Origin: Mycobacterium kyorinense
GTDB taxonomy: Bacteria > Actinomycetota > Actinomycetes > Mycobacteriales > Mycobacteriaceae
DNA: 64,000 bases
Assembly (NCBI RefSeq): GCF_002101735.1
Contig: NZ_LQPE01000163.1
Location: forward strand, 62,001 to 126,000
Direction of reading: 5' to 3'
Shown: positions 1 through 9,883 of the stretch, one piece after another
How positions within the stretch are numbered: position 1 is the stretch's first letter
Layout of the letters: each line of letters starts with the position of its first letter
Notes under the pieces: generated by a model
Database searches by the model: none
Seen by the model: only the letters and a program-made list of their open reading frames with translations
Told to the model about the DNA's origin: nothing
Program-made: the position numbers and the translations under genes

Positions 1-571
1 CCCCGTCGACCGATTCGGCCACCGTGCCCAGCGCCCCCGTCAGGCCCAGCCGACGCGCGATCGTCACCGCCAGCTCGTAGGGCGTAGCTGTGACCAGCCA
101 CACCTGCTGGCCCGCGTCGAGGTGCATCTGCGCCAGCTCGCGAGTGCCCGTCCAGATCTTGTCGGCGATGATCTCGTCGTAGATCTCCTCGCCGAGCGCT
201 ATCAGCTCGGCCGTCGACCGGCCTTCGATGAACGCCAGCGCCTTGCGCCGGCCCGCGGCGACGTCGTTGCTGTTCTCGCGGCCGATGAGCTGAAACTTGG
301 CCTGCGCGTAAATGAATCCGACCACGTCGCGGTAGGTGAAGTATTTGCGGGCCGCCAGGCCGCGGCCGAAATGCACCAGCGACGAACCCTGCACCAGCGT
401 GTTGTCCACGTCGAAAAACGCGGCCGCGGTCAGGTCGACCGGCGGCTGCTCGGGGCTGGGTACGGCATCCTCTTGCAGGCCGTCGAGCGCGCGCTCGGCG
501 CTGGCGTTGGACGCCAGCGCCTGGAGGTCGAAGCGACCGGGCTGCTCGCGGCCCGAGTCGGCAAAAGCCAT
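1..571 (-). CDS. serB1: SerB1-like HAD-family phosphatase (3' end outside window)
   Basis: The reverse strand reads from an ATG at 571 to the window edge, so about 190 residues are visible. HAD motif I is clear near residue 48 (FFDVDNTLVQGSSL), followed by a helical cap region and a motif-II-type stretch (VWLVTATPYELA) about 90 residues later. This matches HAD-IB phosphatases of the phosphoserine phosphatase/SerB1 type, which dephosphorylate small phospho-substrates in the cytoplasm; the true substrate is unknown. A GTG lies directly before the ATG as an alternative start. The position just upstream of and divergent from a glutaredoxin-like gene and hemA matches Rv0505c near hemA in M. tuberculosis. 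Motifs III/IV lie outside the window. Confidence 0.85.
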   Translation of the reverse strand, partial: MAFADSGREQPGRFDLQALASNASAERALDGLQEDAVPSPEQPPVDLTAAAFFDVDNTLVQGSSLVHFGRGLAARKYFTYRDVVGFIYAQAKFQLIGRENSNDVAAGRRKALAFIEGRSTAELIALGEEIYDEIIADKIWTGTRELAQMHLDAGQQVWLVTATPYELAVTIARRLGLTGALGTVAESVDG

Positions 572-612
572 CACGCCACAACACTATCCGGCAACTGCTG
601 CACACTGGGGTC

Positions 613-870
613 GTGGACCGCCCGCAGGTGCAGCTGCTGACTCGCGACGGGTGCAGCATCTGTGAGCGCGCCTACGCCCAACTGGCCGGGCTGGCCGAGG
701 AATTGGGGTTCGACCTGTCGGCCACCGACGTCGACGCCGCCGCGGCCGCCGGGAATCCCGCCCTGCGGGCGGAATTCGGCGACAGGCTGCCGGTGGTTTT
801 GCTCGACGGCCGCGAGCACAGCTACTGGGAGGTCGACGAGGAGCGGCTGCGCGCGGACCTATCCTTCTGA
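613..870 (+). CDS. Glutaredoxin-like thioredoxin-fold protein
   Basis: This 85-residue protein starts at a GTG and has a redox CxxC (CSIC) at about residues 15-18 after the first beta strand (VQLLTRDGC). The later cis-Pro segment (RLPVVLLDG) is typical of the small glutaredoxin-2-like/DUF836 fold. It probably acts as a cytoplasmic thiol-disulphide exchange protein, but the partner is unknown. It lies about 100 nt before hemA on the same strand, as Rv0508 does in M. tuberculosis, and is divergent from the serB1-like gene with only about 40 nt between the starts. Length and motif fit the family; the physiological role is inferred only. Confidence 0.85.
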   Translation: MDRPQVQLLTRDGCSICERAYAQLAGLAEELGFDLSATDVDAAAAAGNPALRAEFGDRLPVVLLDGREHSYWEVDEERLRADLSF

Positions 871-894
871 CGGTCGACGGGGCTGACCGGAAAT

Positions 895-924
895 TTGGTA
901 GCCCACCAGCCGAACGACTACCGT
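895..924 (+). promoter_or_regulatory. Possible hemA promoter
   Basis: A TTGGTA-like -35 (895-900) and a TACCGT -10 (919-924, fitting mycobacterial TANNNT) are 18 nt apart. They lie in the gap between the glutaredoxin-like gene and hemA. Transcription would begin near 931 and leave a leader of about 40-48 nt. This is sequence resemblance only. Confidence 0.3.
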
Positions 925-967
925 GGATGTCAGTTCGTTCACTGGTGAAAGCAAGGGAGCAGGCCAG

Positions 968-982
968 GTGATTCAGCCGTGA
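968..982 (+). other. Four-codon leader ORF overlapping the hemA start
   Basis: GTG ATT CAG CCG TGA begins at 968. Its stop overlaps the hemA GTG at 979 as GTGA. The only good Shine-Dalgarno nearby (AAGGGAG, 953-959) is 8 nt from this GTG but about 19 nt from the hemA GTG. The arrangement would couple hemA translation to a minimal upstream ORF. It could be chance. Confidence 0.4.
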
Positions 983-2334
983 GCGTCCTGCTCTTCGGGG
1001 TGTCCCACCGCAGCGCGCCGGTTTCCGTTCTGGAACAGCTGTCCACCGACGAGTCCGACCAGATCAAAATCATCGACCAGGTGTTGCAGTCGCCGCTGGT
1101 CACCGAGGCCATGGTGCTGTCCACCTGCAACCGGGTCGAGGTCTACGCCGTGGTCGACGCCTTCCACGGCGGCCTGTCGGTCATCGGGCAGGTGCTCTCC
1201 GAGCATTCCGGAATGTCGCTGGGCGACCTGACCAAATACGCCTACGTGCGCTACAGCGAGGCCGCCGTCGAGCATCTGTTCGCGGTGGCCAGCGGTTTGG
1301 ATTCGGCGGTGCTCGGCGAACGGCAGGTGCTGGGCCAGGTGCGCCGCGCCTACGCCACCGCCGAGGCCAACCGCACCGTCGGGCGGGTTTTGCACGAGCT
1401 GGCTCAGCGCGCGCTGGCGGTGGGCAAGCGGGTGCACACCGAGACCGCGATCGACGCCGCCGGCGCATCGGTGGTGTCCGTGGCGCTCGGCATGGCCGGT
1501 AAAAAGCTGGGTCAAACTGGCCTCGAAGGCAAGACCGCCGCGGTGATCGGCGCCGGAGCGATGGGCGCGCTGGCTGCGGCGCATCTGACCCGCGCCGGCG
1601 TGCAGCACATCCACGTCGTCAACCGGTCGCTGCCGCGGGCGCAGCGGCTGGCCCGCAAGGTCCGCGAATCCGGCGTCCAAGCGGAAGCCTGGGCCCTGGA
1701 CCGGCTTCCGGCGGCGCTGGCCGACGCGGACGTCGTCGTCAGCTGCACGGGCGCCGTGCGCCCAGTGGTGTCGCTGGCCGACGTGCACCACGCGCTGGCG
1801 GCCGCCCGCCGCGACGAAACCACCCAGCCGCTGGTGATCTGCGACCTGGGCATGCCGCGCGACGTCGACCCCGCGGTGGCCGGCCTGCCCGGCGTCTGGG
1901 TCGTCGACATGGACCGCATCCAACGGGAACCGTCGGCCCGGGCCGCGGCCGCCGACGCCGAAGCCGCGCGCCACATCGTCGCCGCCGAGGTCGCCACCTA
2001 CCTGGCCGGTCAGCGGATGGCCGAGGTGACCCCGACGGTGACCGCGCTGCGCCAGCGCGCCGCCGACGTCGTCGAAGCGGAGTTGCTGCGGCTGGAGAAC
2101 CGGCTGCCGGGCCTCGAGGCCGCCCAGCGCGACGAGGTGGCCCGCACCGTGCGCCGCGTGGTGGACAAGCTTTTGCACGCGCCAACCGTGCGGATCAAAC
2201 AGTTGGCCAGCGCGCCCGGCGGCGACAGCTACGCCGAGGCGCTGCGCGAGCTGTTCGAACTCGACCAGACGGCCGTCGACGCCGTCGCCACCGCAGGCGA
2301 ATTGCCTACGGTCACAGCCGATTCGGGCGAGTAG
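979..2334 (+). CDS. hemA: Glutamyl-tRNA reductase HemA
   Basis: HemA is the NADPH-dependent enzyme that reduces glutamyl-tRNA(Glu) to glutamate-1-semialdehyde, the committed step of C5-pathway haem synthesis, in the cytoplasm. The 451 residues include the catalytic Cys50 in LSTCNRVEVYA and the GTR signature region (GERQVLGQVRRAY, about 113-125). A Rossmann motif (GAGAMG, about 191-196) is followed by the C-terminal dimerisation helices. The GTG at 979 gives the usual MSVLLFGVSHRSAP start. It is first in the hemA-hemC-hemD-hemB run, 13 nt before hemC. The product is handed to hemL, 18 kb away. A four-codon ORF with a better ribosome site overlaps its start and may control translation. Confidence 0.98.
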   Translation: MSVLLFGVSHRSAPVSVLEQLSTDESDQIKIIDQVLQSPLVTEAMVLSTCNRVEVYAVVDAFHGGLSVIGQVLSEHSGMSLGDLTKYAYVRYSEAAVEHLFAVASGLDSAVLGERQVLGQVRRAYATAEANRTVGRVLHELAQRALAVGKRVHTETAIDAAGASVVSVALGMAGKKLGQTGLEGKTAAVIGAGAMGALAAAHLTRAGVQHIHVVNRSLPRAQRLARKVRESGVQAEAWALDRLPAALADADVVVSCTGAVRPVVSLADVHHALAAARRDETTQPLVICDLGMPRDVDPAVAGLPGVWVVDMDRIQREPSARAAAADAEAARHIVAAEVATYLAGQRMAEVTPTVTALRQRAADVVEAELLRLENRLPGLEAAQRDEVARTVRRVVDKLLHAPTVRIKQLASAPGGDSYAEALRELFELDQTAVDAVATAGELPTVTADSGE

Positions 2335-2347
2335 CCGCTTGGCCGAC

Positions 2348-3274
2348 GTGATCCGGATTGGCACGCGGGGCAGCCTCTTGGCCACCACTCAGGCCGGTGG
2401 CGTCCGCGATGCCTTGGCTGCCAATGGCCATCCCGCCGAGCTGGTCACGATCAGCACCGAGGGGGACCGCTCGACCGATCCGATCGCCAGCATCGGTGTC
2501 GGGGTGTTCACCGCGGCGTTGCGGGAGGCCATCTTGGAGGGCACGGTGGACGCCGCCGTGCACTCGCACAAAGATTTGCCGACGGCCGACGATCCGCGGT
2601 TCACCGTGGCGGCGATACCGCCCCGTGAAGACCCGCGAGACGCCGTGGTGGCTCGCGACGGGCTGGTGCTGGCGGAGTTGCCGACGGGCTCGGTGGTGGG
2701 CACCTCGTCGCCGCGGCGGGCCGCACAGCTTAGAGCACTGGGTCTCGGTTTGGAAATCCGCCCCCTAAGAGGCAACCTAGATACCAGGTTGAACAGGGTA
2801 AGCAGCGGTGATCTCGACGCGATCGTGGTGGCCAGGGCGGGTTTGGCCCGGCTGGGCCGGCTCGACGCCGTCACCGAGACGCTGGGGCCGGTCCAGATGT
2901 TGCCGGCACCGGCTCAGGGGGCGCTGGCCGTGGAGTGCCGCGCCGGGGACACCGGCCTGGCGGCACTGTTGGCGGAGCTCGACGACGCCGATACCCGCGC
3001 GGCCGTCACCGCCGAGCGTGCCCTGCTCGCCGAACTGGAGGCGGGTTGCTCCGCGCCGGTGGGTGCGATCGCCGAGGTGGTCGAGTCCATCGACGAGGAC
3101 GGCCGCGTCTTCGAGGAGCTGTCGCTGCGCAGCTGCGTGGCGGCGCTGGACGGATCCGATGTGATCCGCGCATCCGGCATCGGCAGTCCGGATCGGGCAC
3201 GGGAGCTCGGGCTCTCGGTGGCCGAGGAGCTGTTCGCGCTGGGCGCACGGGAACTCATGTCGGGGGCGCGGTGA
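2348..3274 (+). CDS. hemC: Porphobilinogen deaminase (hydroxymethylbilane synthase) HemC
   Basis: HemC joins four porphobilinogens into hydroxymethylbilane in the cytoplasm. From the GTG at 2348 it is 308 residues and begins with the family start IRIGTRGSLLATTQA; a TTG at 2339 would add three residues. Visible family motifs are HSHKDLP, SSPRRAAQLRAL, the RPLRGNLDTRL segment that holds the cofactor and growing chain, and the dipyrromethane-attachment cysteine in EAGCSAPVGA (about residue 238). It is 13 nt downstream of hemA and 25 nt upstream of hemD, so the genes are very likely co-transcribed. Nothing unusual was seen. Confidence 0.97.
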   Translation: MIRIGTRGSLLATTQAGGVRDALAANGHPAELVTISTEGDRSTDPIASIGVGVFTAALREAILEGTVDAAVHSHKDLPTADDPRFTVAAIPPREDPRDAVVARDGLVLAELPTGSVVGTSSPRRAAQLRALGLGLEIRPLRGNLDTRLNRVSSGDLDAIVVARAGLARLGRLDAVTETLGPVQMLPAPAQGALAVECRAGDTGLAALLAELDDADTRAAVTAERALLAELEAGCSAPVGAIAEVVESIDEDGRVFEELSLRSCVAALDGSDVIRASGIGSPDRARELGLSVAEELFALGARELMSGAR

Positions 3275-3299
3275 AATCCCGCGCGAGGAGGAATAGCGG

Positions 3300-4970
3300 A
3301 TGACTCGTCAAATAGGCGGGCGAGGGCGTAAGCCGAAGCCGGGCCGCATCACGTTTGTGGGCTCTGGCCCTGGGGACCCGGGTCTGCTGACGACGCGGGC
3401 CGCGACGGCGCTGGCCAATGCCGCCCTGGTGTTCACCGACCCTGACGTGCCCGAGGGCGTGCTGGCGCTGATCGGCAAGGACCTGCCGCCGGTGTCCGGC
3501 CCCGCCCCCGCCGAGCCGGGCCCCGACGCACCCGAGGGTGCCTCCGACGATCCCGCCGCCGCCGCGGTGGTCTCCGTTGGGCCCGACATCCGGCCCGCTC
3601 TCGGTGATCCGGCCGAGGTGGCCAAAACCCTGACAGCAGAGGCGCGTTCGGGCCATGACGTGGTGCGGCTGGTGGCCGGTGACCCGCTGTCGGTGGACGC
3701 GGTCATCACCGAGGTCAACGCAGTGGCGCGCAGCCACCTGCACTTCGAGATCGTGCCCGGGCTGGCGCCGAGCTCCGCCGTACCGGCGTATGCCGGGTTG
3801 CCGCTGGGCTCGTCGCACACCGTGGCCGACGTCCGCGACCCACATGTGGATTGGGCAGCTTTGGCCGCCGCACCCGGGCCGCTGATCCTGCAGGCCACCG
3901 CATCTCACGTGGCCGACGCGGCGCGCACGCTGATCGAATACGGGCTGACCGAGTCCACCCCGTGCGTGGTGACCGGCTCCGGTACCACCTGCGCGCAGCG
4001 TTCGGTGGAGTCGACGCTGGGCACGCTGACCGACGGCGCGCCGCTGGGCGCCGCCGACCCCGCCGGTCCGCTGACCGGCGCCGTGGTGGTGACGATCGGC
4101 AAGACCGTGGCCAACCGGGCCAAGCTGAACTGGTGGGAGAGCCGCGCCCTGTACGGCTGGACCGTGCTGGTGCCCCGGACCAAGGACCAGGCCGGTGAGA
4201 TGAGCGAGCGGCTGACCGCGCACGGCGCGCTGCCGATCGAGGTGCCCACCATCGCCGTCGAGCCGCCGCGCAGCCCCGCGCAGATGGAGCGCGCGGTCAA
4301 GGGTCTGGTCGACGGGCGCTACCAGTGGGTGGTGTTCACTTCCACGAACGCGGTGCGCGCGGTGTGGGAGAAGTTCGGCGAGTTCGGCCTCGACGCTCGC
4401 GCATTCTCCGGCGTGAAGATCGCATGTGTGGGCGAGGCGACGGCCGACCGGGTCCGCGCGTTCGGGATCAGCCCCGAGCTGGTGCCGTCGGGCGAGCAGT
4501 CCTCGCTGGGGCTGCTGGACGAATTCCCGCCCTACGACAGCGTTTTCGACCCGGTGAACCGGGTGCTGCTGCCGCGGGCCGACATCGCCACCGAGACGCT
4601 GGCCGAGGGGCTTCGCGAAAGAGGTTGGGAGATCGAGGATGTCACCGCCTACCGGACGGTGCGGGCAGCCCCGCCGCCGGCGGAAACCCGCGAAATGATC
4701 AAGACCGGTGGTTTCGACGCGGTGTGCTTCACGTCGAGCTCGACGGTGCGCAACCTGGTCGGCATCGCCGGCAAGCCGCACGCCCGGACTATCGTCGCCT
4801 GTATCGGTCCGAAAACCGCTGAGACCGCTGCGGAATTCGGTCTGCGCGTCGACGTGCAGCCCGAGACCGCCGCGGTGGGCCCGCTGATCGAGGCGCTGGC
4901 CGAGCACGCCGCCCGGCTGCGCGCCGAGGGCGCGCTCCCGCCGCCGCGTAAGAAGAGCCGCAGGCGTTAA
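3300..4970 (+). CDS. hemD: Uroporphyrinogen-III synthase with N-terminal methyltransferase-like domain (HemD/CysG-type)
   Basis: This 556-residue fusion has a tetrapyrrole-methylase (SUMT/CobA) fold at about residues 16-260 and a HemD uroporphyrinogen-III synthase domain at about 275-545, which closes hydroxymethylbilane. The first SUMT motif is intact (FVGSGPGDPGLLT). The later GGDPF/GRGGEE-type motif is replaced by AGDPLSVDAVITEV, and the usual THR after the PAYAGIPL segment reads GSS, so methyl transfer may be weak or lost. The HemD half shows the typical FTSTNAV and FTSSSTVRNL segments. An ATG start sits 25 nt after hemC with a GGAGGA-like site upstream. It matches Rv0511. The C-terminus is a basic tail (KKSRRR). 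Confidence 0.95.
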   Translation: MTRQIGGRGRKPKPGRITFVGSGPGDPGLLTTRAATALANAALVFTDPDVPEGVLALIGKDLPPVSGPAPAEPGPDAPEGASDDPAAAAVVSVGPDIRPALGDPAEVAKTLTAEARSGHDVVRLVAGDPLSVDAVITEVNAVARSHLHFEIVPGLAPSSAVPAYAGLPLGSSHTVADVRDPHVDWAALAAAPGPLILQATASHVADAARTLIEYGLTESTPCVVTGSGTTCAQRSVESTLGTLTDGAPLGAADPAGPLTGAVVVTIGKTVANRAKLNWWESRALYGWTVLVPRTKDQAGEMSERLTAHGALPIEVPTIAVEPPRSPAQMERAVKGLVDGRYQWVVFTSTNAVRAVWEKFGEFGLDARAFSGVKIACVGEATADRVRAFGISPELVPSGEQSSLGLLDEFPPYDSVFDPVNRVLLPRADIATETLAEGLRERGWEIEDVTAYRTVRAAPPPAETREMIKTGGFDAVCFTSSSTVRNLVGIAGKPHARTIVACIGPKTAETAAEFGLRVDVQPETAAVGPLIEALAEHAARLRAEGALPPPRKKSRRR

Positions 4971-5052
4971 TGGCCTTCATGCAGCCGAGCGTGCGTGTTC
5001 GTCCGTCGACACGCCGTCGAAGCTGGCATTCTGCGCACGCTCGCGGTGGCAA

Positions 5053-6039
5053 ATGAGCGGTGCCTATCCCCGGCAGCGTCCGCGTCGGCTTCGCTCGACT
5101 CCGGTGATGCGCCGCCTGGTGGCGCAAACCTCGCTGGAGCCAAGGCATTTGGTGTTGCCGATGTTCGTCGCCGACGGCATAACGGACGCTCGCCCCATCC
5201 CTTCTATGCCGGGCGTGTACCAGCACACCCGCGACTCGCTGCGCGCTGCCGCCGCCGAGGCGGTGGAAGCCGGCGTGGGCGGGCTGATGCTGTTCGGCGT
5301 GCCTCGCGACGAGGACAAGGACGCCGCGGGCACGATCGGCTCCGACCCGGACGGCATCCTCAACGTCGCGCTGCGGGATTTGGCCAAGGATCTCGGTGAG
5401 GCCACCGTGCTAATGGCCGACACCTGCCTCGACGAGTTCACCGACCACGGGCACTGCGGCGTGCTCGACGAACGCGGCCGCGTCGACAACGACGCTACAC
5501 TGACCCGTTATGTGGAACTTGCTGTGGCGCAAGCGGATTCAGGAGCCCAGGTGGTAGGGCCGAGCGGAATGATGGACGGGCAGGTCGGGGCCATCCGCGA
5601 CGGCCTGGACGCCGCCGGTCACACCGACGTGGTGATCCTGGCGTACGCCGCCAAGTTCGCGTCGGCGTTCTACGGGCCGTTCCGCGAGGCGGTGAGCTCC
5701 AGCCTGTCCGGTGACCGCCGCACCTATCAGCAGGAGCCCGGCAACGCCCGCGAGGCGCTGCGCGAGGTGCAGCTGGATCTCGACGAGGGCGCCGACATCG
5801 TGATGGTCAAACCCGCGATGGGCTACCTGGACATCGTGGCAGCCGCCTCGGACCTCTCGCCGGTCCCGGTCGCGGCCTACCAGGTGTCGGGGGAGTACGC
5901 GATGATCTCGGCCGCCGCGGCCAACGGCTGGATCGATCGCAGCGCCGCGGTGCTGGAGTCGCTGACCGGCATCCGGCGCGCCGGCGCCGACATCGTGCTG
6001 ACCTATTGGGCCGCCGAGGCGGCCGGCTGGCTGTCGTGA
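5053..6039 (+). CDS. hemB: Delta-aminolevulinic acid dehydratase (porphobilinogen synthase) HemB
   Basis: HemB condenses two 5-aminolevulinates to porphobilinogen in the cytoplasm. The 328-residue protein has both active-site lysines (AYAAKFASAFYGPFR and IVMVKPAMGYLD) and the PSGMMDGQV motif. The metal-binding loop reads DTCLDEFTDHGHCG. It keeps two of the three cysteines of zinc-type enzymes and has Asp at the middle position, so metal preference is uncertain. The ATG follows an 82-nt gap after hemD, and the next gene starts inside its stop codon (GTGA). It is last of the four haem genes. Confidence 0.97.
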   Translation: MSGAYPRQRPRRLRSTPVMRRLVAQTSLEPRHLVLPMFVADGITDARPIPSMPGVYQHTRDSLRAAAAEAVEAGVGGLMLFGVPRDEDKDAAGTIGSDPDGILNVALRDLAKDLGEATVLMADTCLDEFTDHGHCGVLDERGRVDNDATLTRYVELAVAQADSGAQVVGPSGMMDGQVGAIRDGLDAAGHTDVVILAYAAKFASAFYGPFREAVSSSLSGDRRTYQQEPGNAREALREVQLDLDEGADIVMVKPAMGYLDIVAAASDLSPVPVAAYQVSGEYAMISAAAANGWIDRSAAVLESLTGIRRAGADIVLTYWAAEAAGWLS

Positions 6040-6518
6040 GTGGACCGCCGAGCTGGCCGGGTTCGCCGCCGGGACCGCCCGGCCCGCCTGGCCCGCCGGA
6101 ACCCCCGCAGTCGCAGGAGCCGCAGACCCGGCCCGTGGACGTCGACACCGGGTTTTGGCTGTGGCTGGCGGCGTTGCCGCTGATGGTGATCGGCTACGTG
6201 GTGGACTTGGTCGCCTCCCGGCACGGTCACGGCTCGCCGATCGTCTACGCCGCATCCGGGCTGTTCGCGGCGGTGGTGTGCGCGATCGTGGTGACGTTTT
6301 TGTTCCTGATGCGGGCGGGGTATCGCTGGGCCCGCACAGTGTTGACCGGCGGCGGCATCGCCGCAGTCGTCTACGTCGGCACCCGTCTGTTCAGCGTGGA
6401 CTGGCCGCCGCTGGCCGCGGTGATCTGCGCGGTCACCGGGATCGTCGGCTGCGTGCTGATCGCCGGCGGCATGTTCCTGCTGCACCGCAGCGACGCCCAC
6501 GCCTACTTCACCAGGTAA
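6036..6518 (+). CDS. Proline-rich four-helix membrane protein
   Basis: The GTG at 6036 overlaps the hemB stop (GTGA), pointing to translational coupling; the protein is 160 residues. The first 45 are a Pro-rich cytoplasmic-type tail (PGPPGPPGPPEPP). About four hydrophobic segments follow (around 50-70, 80-105, 110-130 and 135-152). It is recognised only as a mycobacterial conserved membrane protein in the position downstream of hemB (Rv0513 neighbourhood). No enzymatic motif is visible. Because it is coupled to hemB it may help haem metabolism, but that is inference from position alone. Confidence 0.8.
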   Translation: MSGPPSWPGSPPGPPGPPGPPEPPQSQEPQTRPVDVDTGFWLWLAALPLMVIGYVVDLVASRHGHGSPIVYAASGLFAAVVCAIVVTFLFLMRAGYRWARTVLTGGGIAAVVYVGTRLFSVDWPPLAAVICAVTGIVGCVLIAGGMFLLHRSDAHAYFTR

Positions 6519-6540
6519 GCGCCCGTTAGGCTTTCCTTCA

Positions 6541-7077
6541 GTGACCACAGACACCGACACCAAGCAAACCCCGTTGTTCCGCGAGCCCGGGGCCAGCTGG
6601 TACTGGGTGCTGACCGGCCCGCTGGCGGCGGGCGCCATGCTGCTGATCGAACATTCCAGCGGCTACGGCTGGCAGCCGCTGGTCCCGGCGGTGTTTCTGG
6701 TGCTGGTGTCCGGGTTCGTGGCGTTGCAGGTGAAGGCGGCACGCATCCACACCTCGGTCGAGCTGACCCCGTACACCCTGCGTCAGGGCACCGAGACCAT
6801 CAAGGTGGCCGAGATTGTGCGCGTCTTCCCGGAGGCCGGGCACCCGCAGGCCACCGAACAGGAATCGGCGCGTTGGCAATCGGCCCGCGCGCTCGGCGAG
6901 CTGGTCGGGGTTCCGAAGGGCCGGGTCGGCATTGGACTGCGGCTCACCCACGGACGCACCGCGCAGGCCTGGGCGCGACGGCACAAGGCGCTGCGGGCGG
7001 CGCTGACCCCGCTGGTCGAGGAGCGGGTCGGGCCGGCCGAGGTCGACGACGACGGTGGCGCCGGTGAGCCCCGGTAG
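6541..7077 (+). CDS. DUF3093-like membrane protein
   Basis: The 178-residue protein starts at GTG 6541, 22 nt after the preceding gene. Two adjacent hydrophobic segments near the N-terminus (about 21-37 and 43-62) are followed by a soluble domain of about 110 residues. The layout and motifs (TPYTLRQGTETI, GVGIGLRLTHGRTAQAWARR-like) resemble DUF3093 proteins of actinobacteria, which have two TM helices and a PH-like domain. It overlaps the next gene, so the small membrane genes after hemB seem to form one transcript. Function is unknown. Confidence 0.8.
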   Translation: MTTDTDTKQTPLFREPGASWYWVLTGPLAAGAMLLIEHSSGYGWQPLVPAVFLVLVSGFVALQVKAARIHTSVELTPYTLRQGTETIKVAEIVRVFPEAGHPQATEQESARWQSARALGELVGVPKGRVGIGLRLTHGRTAQAWARRHKALRAALTPLVEERVGPAEVDDDGGAGEPR

Positions 7078-7324
7078 CCGGGCCGTCGTCGAACTCGCAC
7101 TGGCCTGCGTTTCGGTGTTCGGCTGTGCGGCGGCGTGGTCGCAGGTGCGTTCCACCGTGTCCGTCGCGCCGGTGCTCGACGGCCAGCCGGTCACCACGTC
7201 GGTCGTCTACGACCCGCCGTTGCTGCTGCTGACCCTGCTTCTGGCGACGCTGGCGGGCGTGCTGGCGGTGGTCGGCTTGGCCAACCTGCGACGGGCCCGA
7301 AAGACCGCCAGCCCGTCGGGGTAG
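7055..7324 (+). CDS. Small two-TM membrane protein (Rv0514-like)
   Basis: This reading frame of up to 89 residues overlaps the end of the preceding gene by 23 nt; a GTG at 7064 is an alternative start. Two hydrophobic helices (about residues 10-28 and 51-73) flank a short polar loop, and the C-terminus is basic (RRARKTASPSG). It matches the small conserved transmembrane protein Rv0514 by position and layout. No function can be assigned. It ends 9 nt before the P-type ATPase gene, so it could lie upstream of that gene in the same transcript. Confidence 0.75.
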   Translation: MAPVSPGSRAVVELALACVSVFGCAAAWSQVRSTVSVAPVLDGQPVTTSVVYDPPLLLLTLLLATLAGVLAVVGLANLRRARKTASPSG

Positions 7325-7333
7325 AACCGAGAC

Positions 7334-9400
<2,067 letters not shown>

Positions 9401-9492
9401 CGGTCGGAATTGTGCGATGGAATCGAATTGCCCGTGTAGTGTCGCGGCTACTGGGCTCCAATAGCCGGCCGACGGGTTTAGGGAGGAATTCA

Positions 9493-9795
9493 GTGAGTTC
9501 TCTACGGTTTTCCAGGGTTCTTCGCGGTGTTGCGAAGGCGGCGGTCGTGGGTGCTTTAGTCGCCGCGCCTGCCGTTGCGGCGGTCGTCCCGGCGGGCGCC
9601 GATCCTGCCGACCCCGACCCGTTCAACCCGGCCGATTGCATGGCGAACGCGAGCGCCGTTTGCAATATCGGTCCCTATGGCCCCAATAGCCTTACTAATC
9701 CGGCCAACATCAATAGCCCGTTGAATCCGGACAGCCCTGAGAATCCCGCCAGTCCGATGAACCCCATCAACACCGGTGGCCCCGGCCAGATCTAA
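9493..9795 (+). CDS. Small secreted Asn-Pro-repeat protein
   Basis: A GTG at 9493, 6 nt after a perfect GGGAGG (9481-9486), opens a 100-residue protein. It has a basic N-terminus, an Ala/Val-rich hydrophobic core (about residues 13-33) and a likely signal peptidase site after PAGA (around 36). The mature part of about 63 residues has a Cys pair (CMANASAVC) and then a run of short NP-containing repeats (NPANINSPLNPDSP, ENPASPMNP) ending in GGPGQI. I recognise no domain. Secretion to the cell envelope or medium is inferred from the signal peptide. The gene stands alone, convergent with the esterase gene. Function is unknown. Confidence 0.8.
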   Translation: MSSLRFSRVLRGVAKAAVVGALVAAPAVAAVVPAGADPADPDPFNPADCMANASAVCNIGPYGPNSLTNPANINSPLNPDSPENPASPMNPINTGGPGQI

Positions 9796-9883
9796 TTCCG
9801 GGCGGGCGAGACTGCGCCTACGGGCACGAGACTGTACTGGTGGAGTATATTCGGCTCGGTGCCCCGAACGCAGTGCTAAGCAC

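Noticed and set aside
973..2388. Minus-strand frame of 471 codons opposite hemA
   Set aside because: High GC leaves antisense frames open. The plus strand has complete HemA motifs and the minus product is a His/Arg/Gly-rich composition without any domain.
3255..4907. Minus-strand frame of 550 codons opposite hemD
   Set aside because: Antisense shadow of an intact HemD; low-complexity His/Arg product, no start context.
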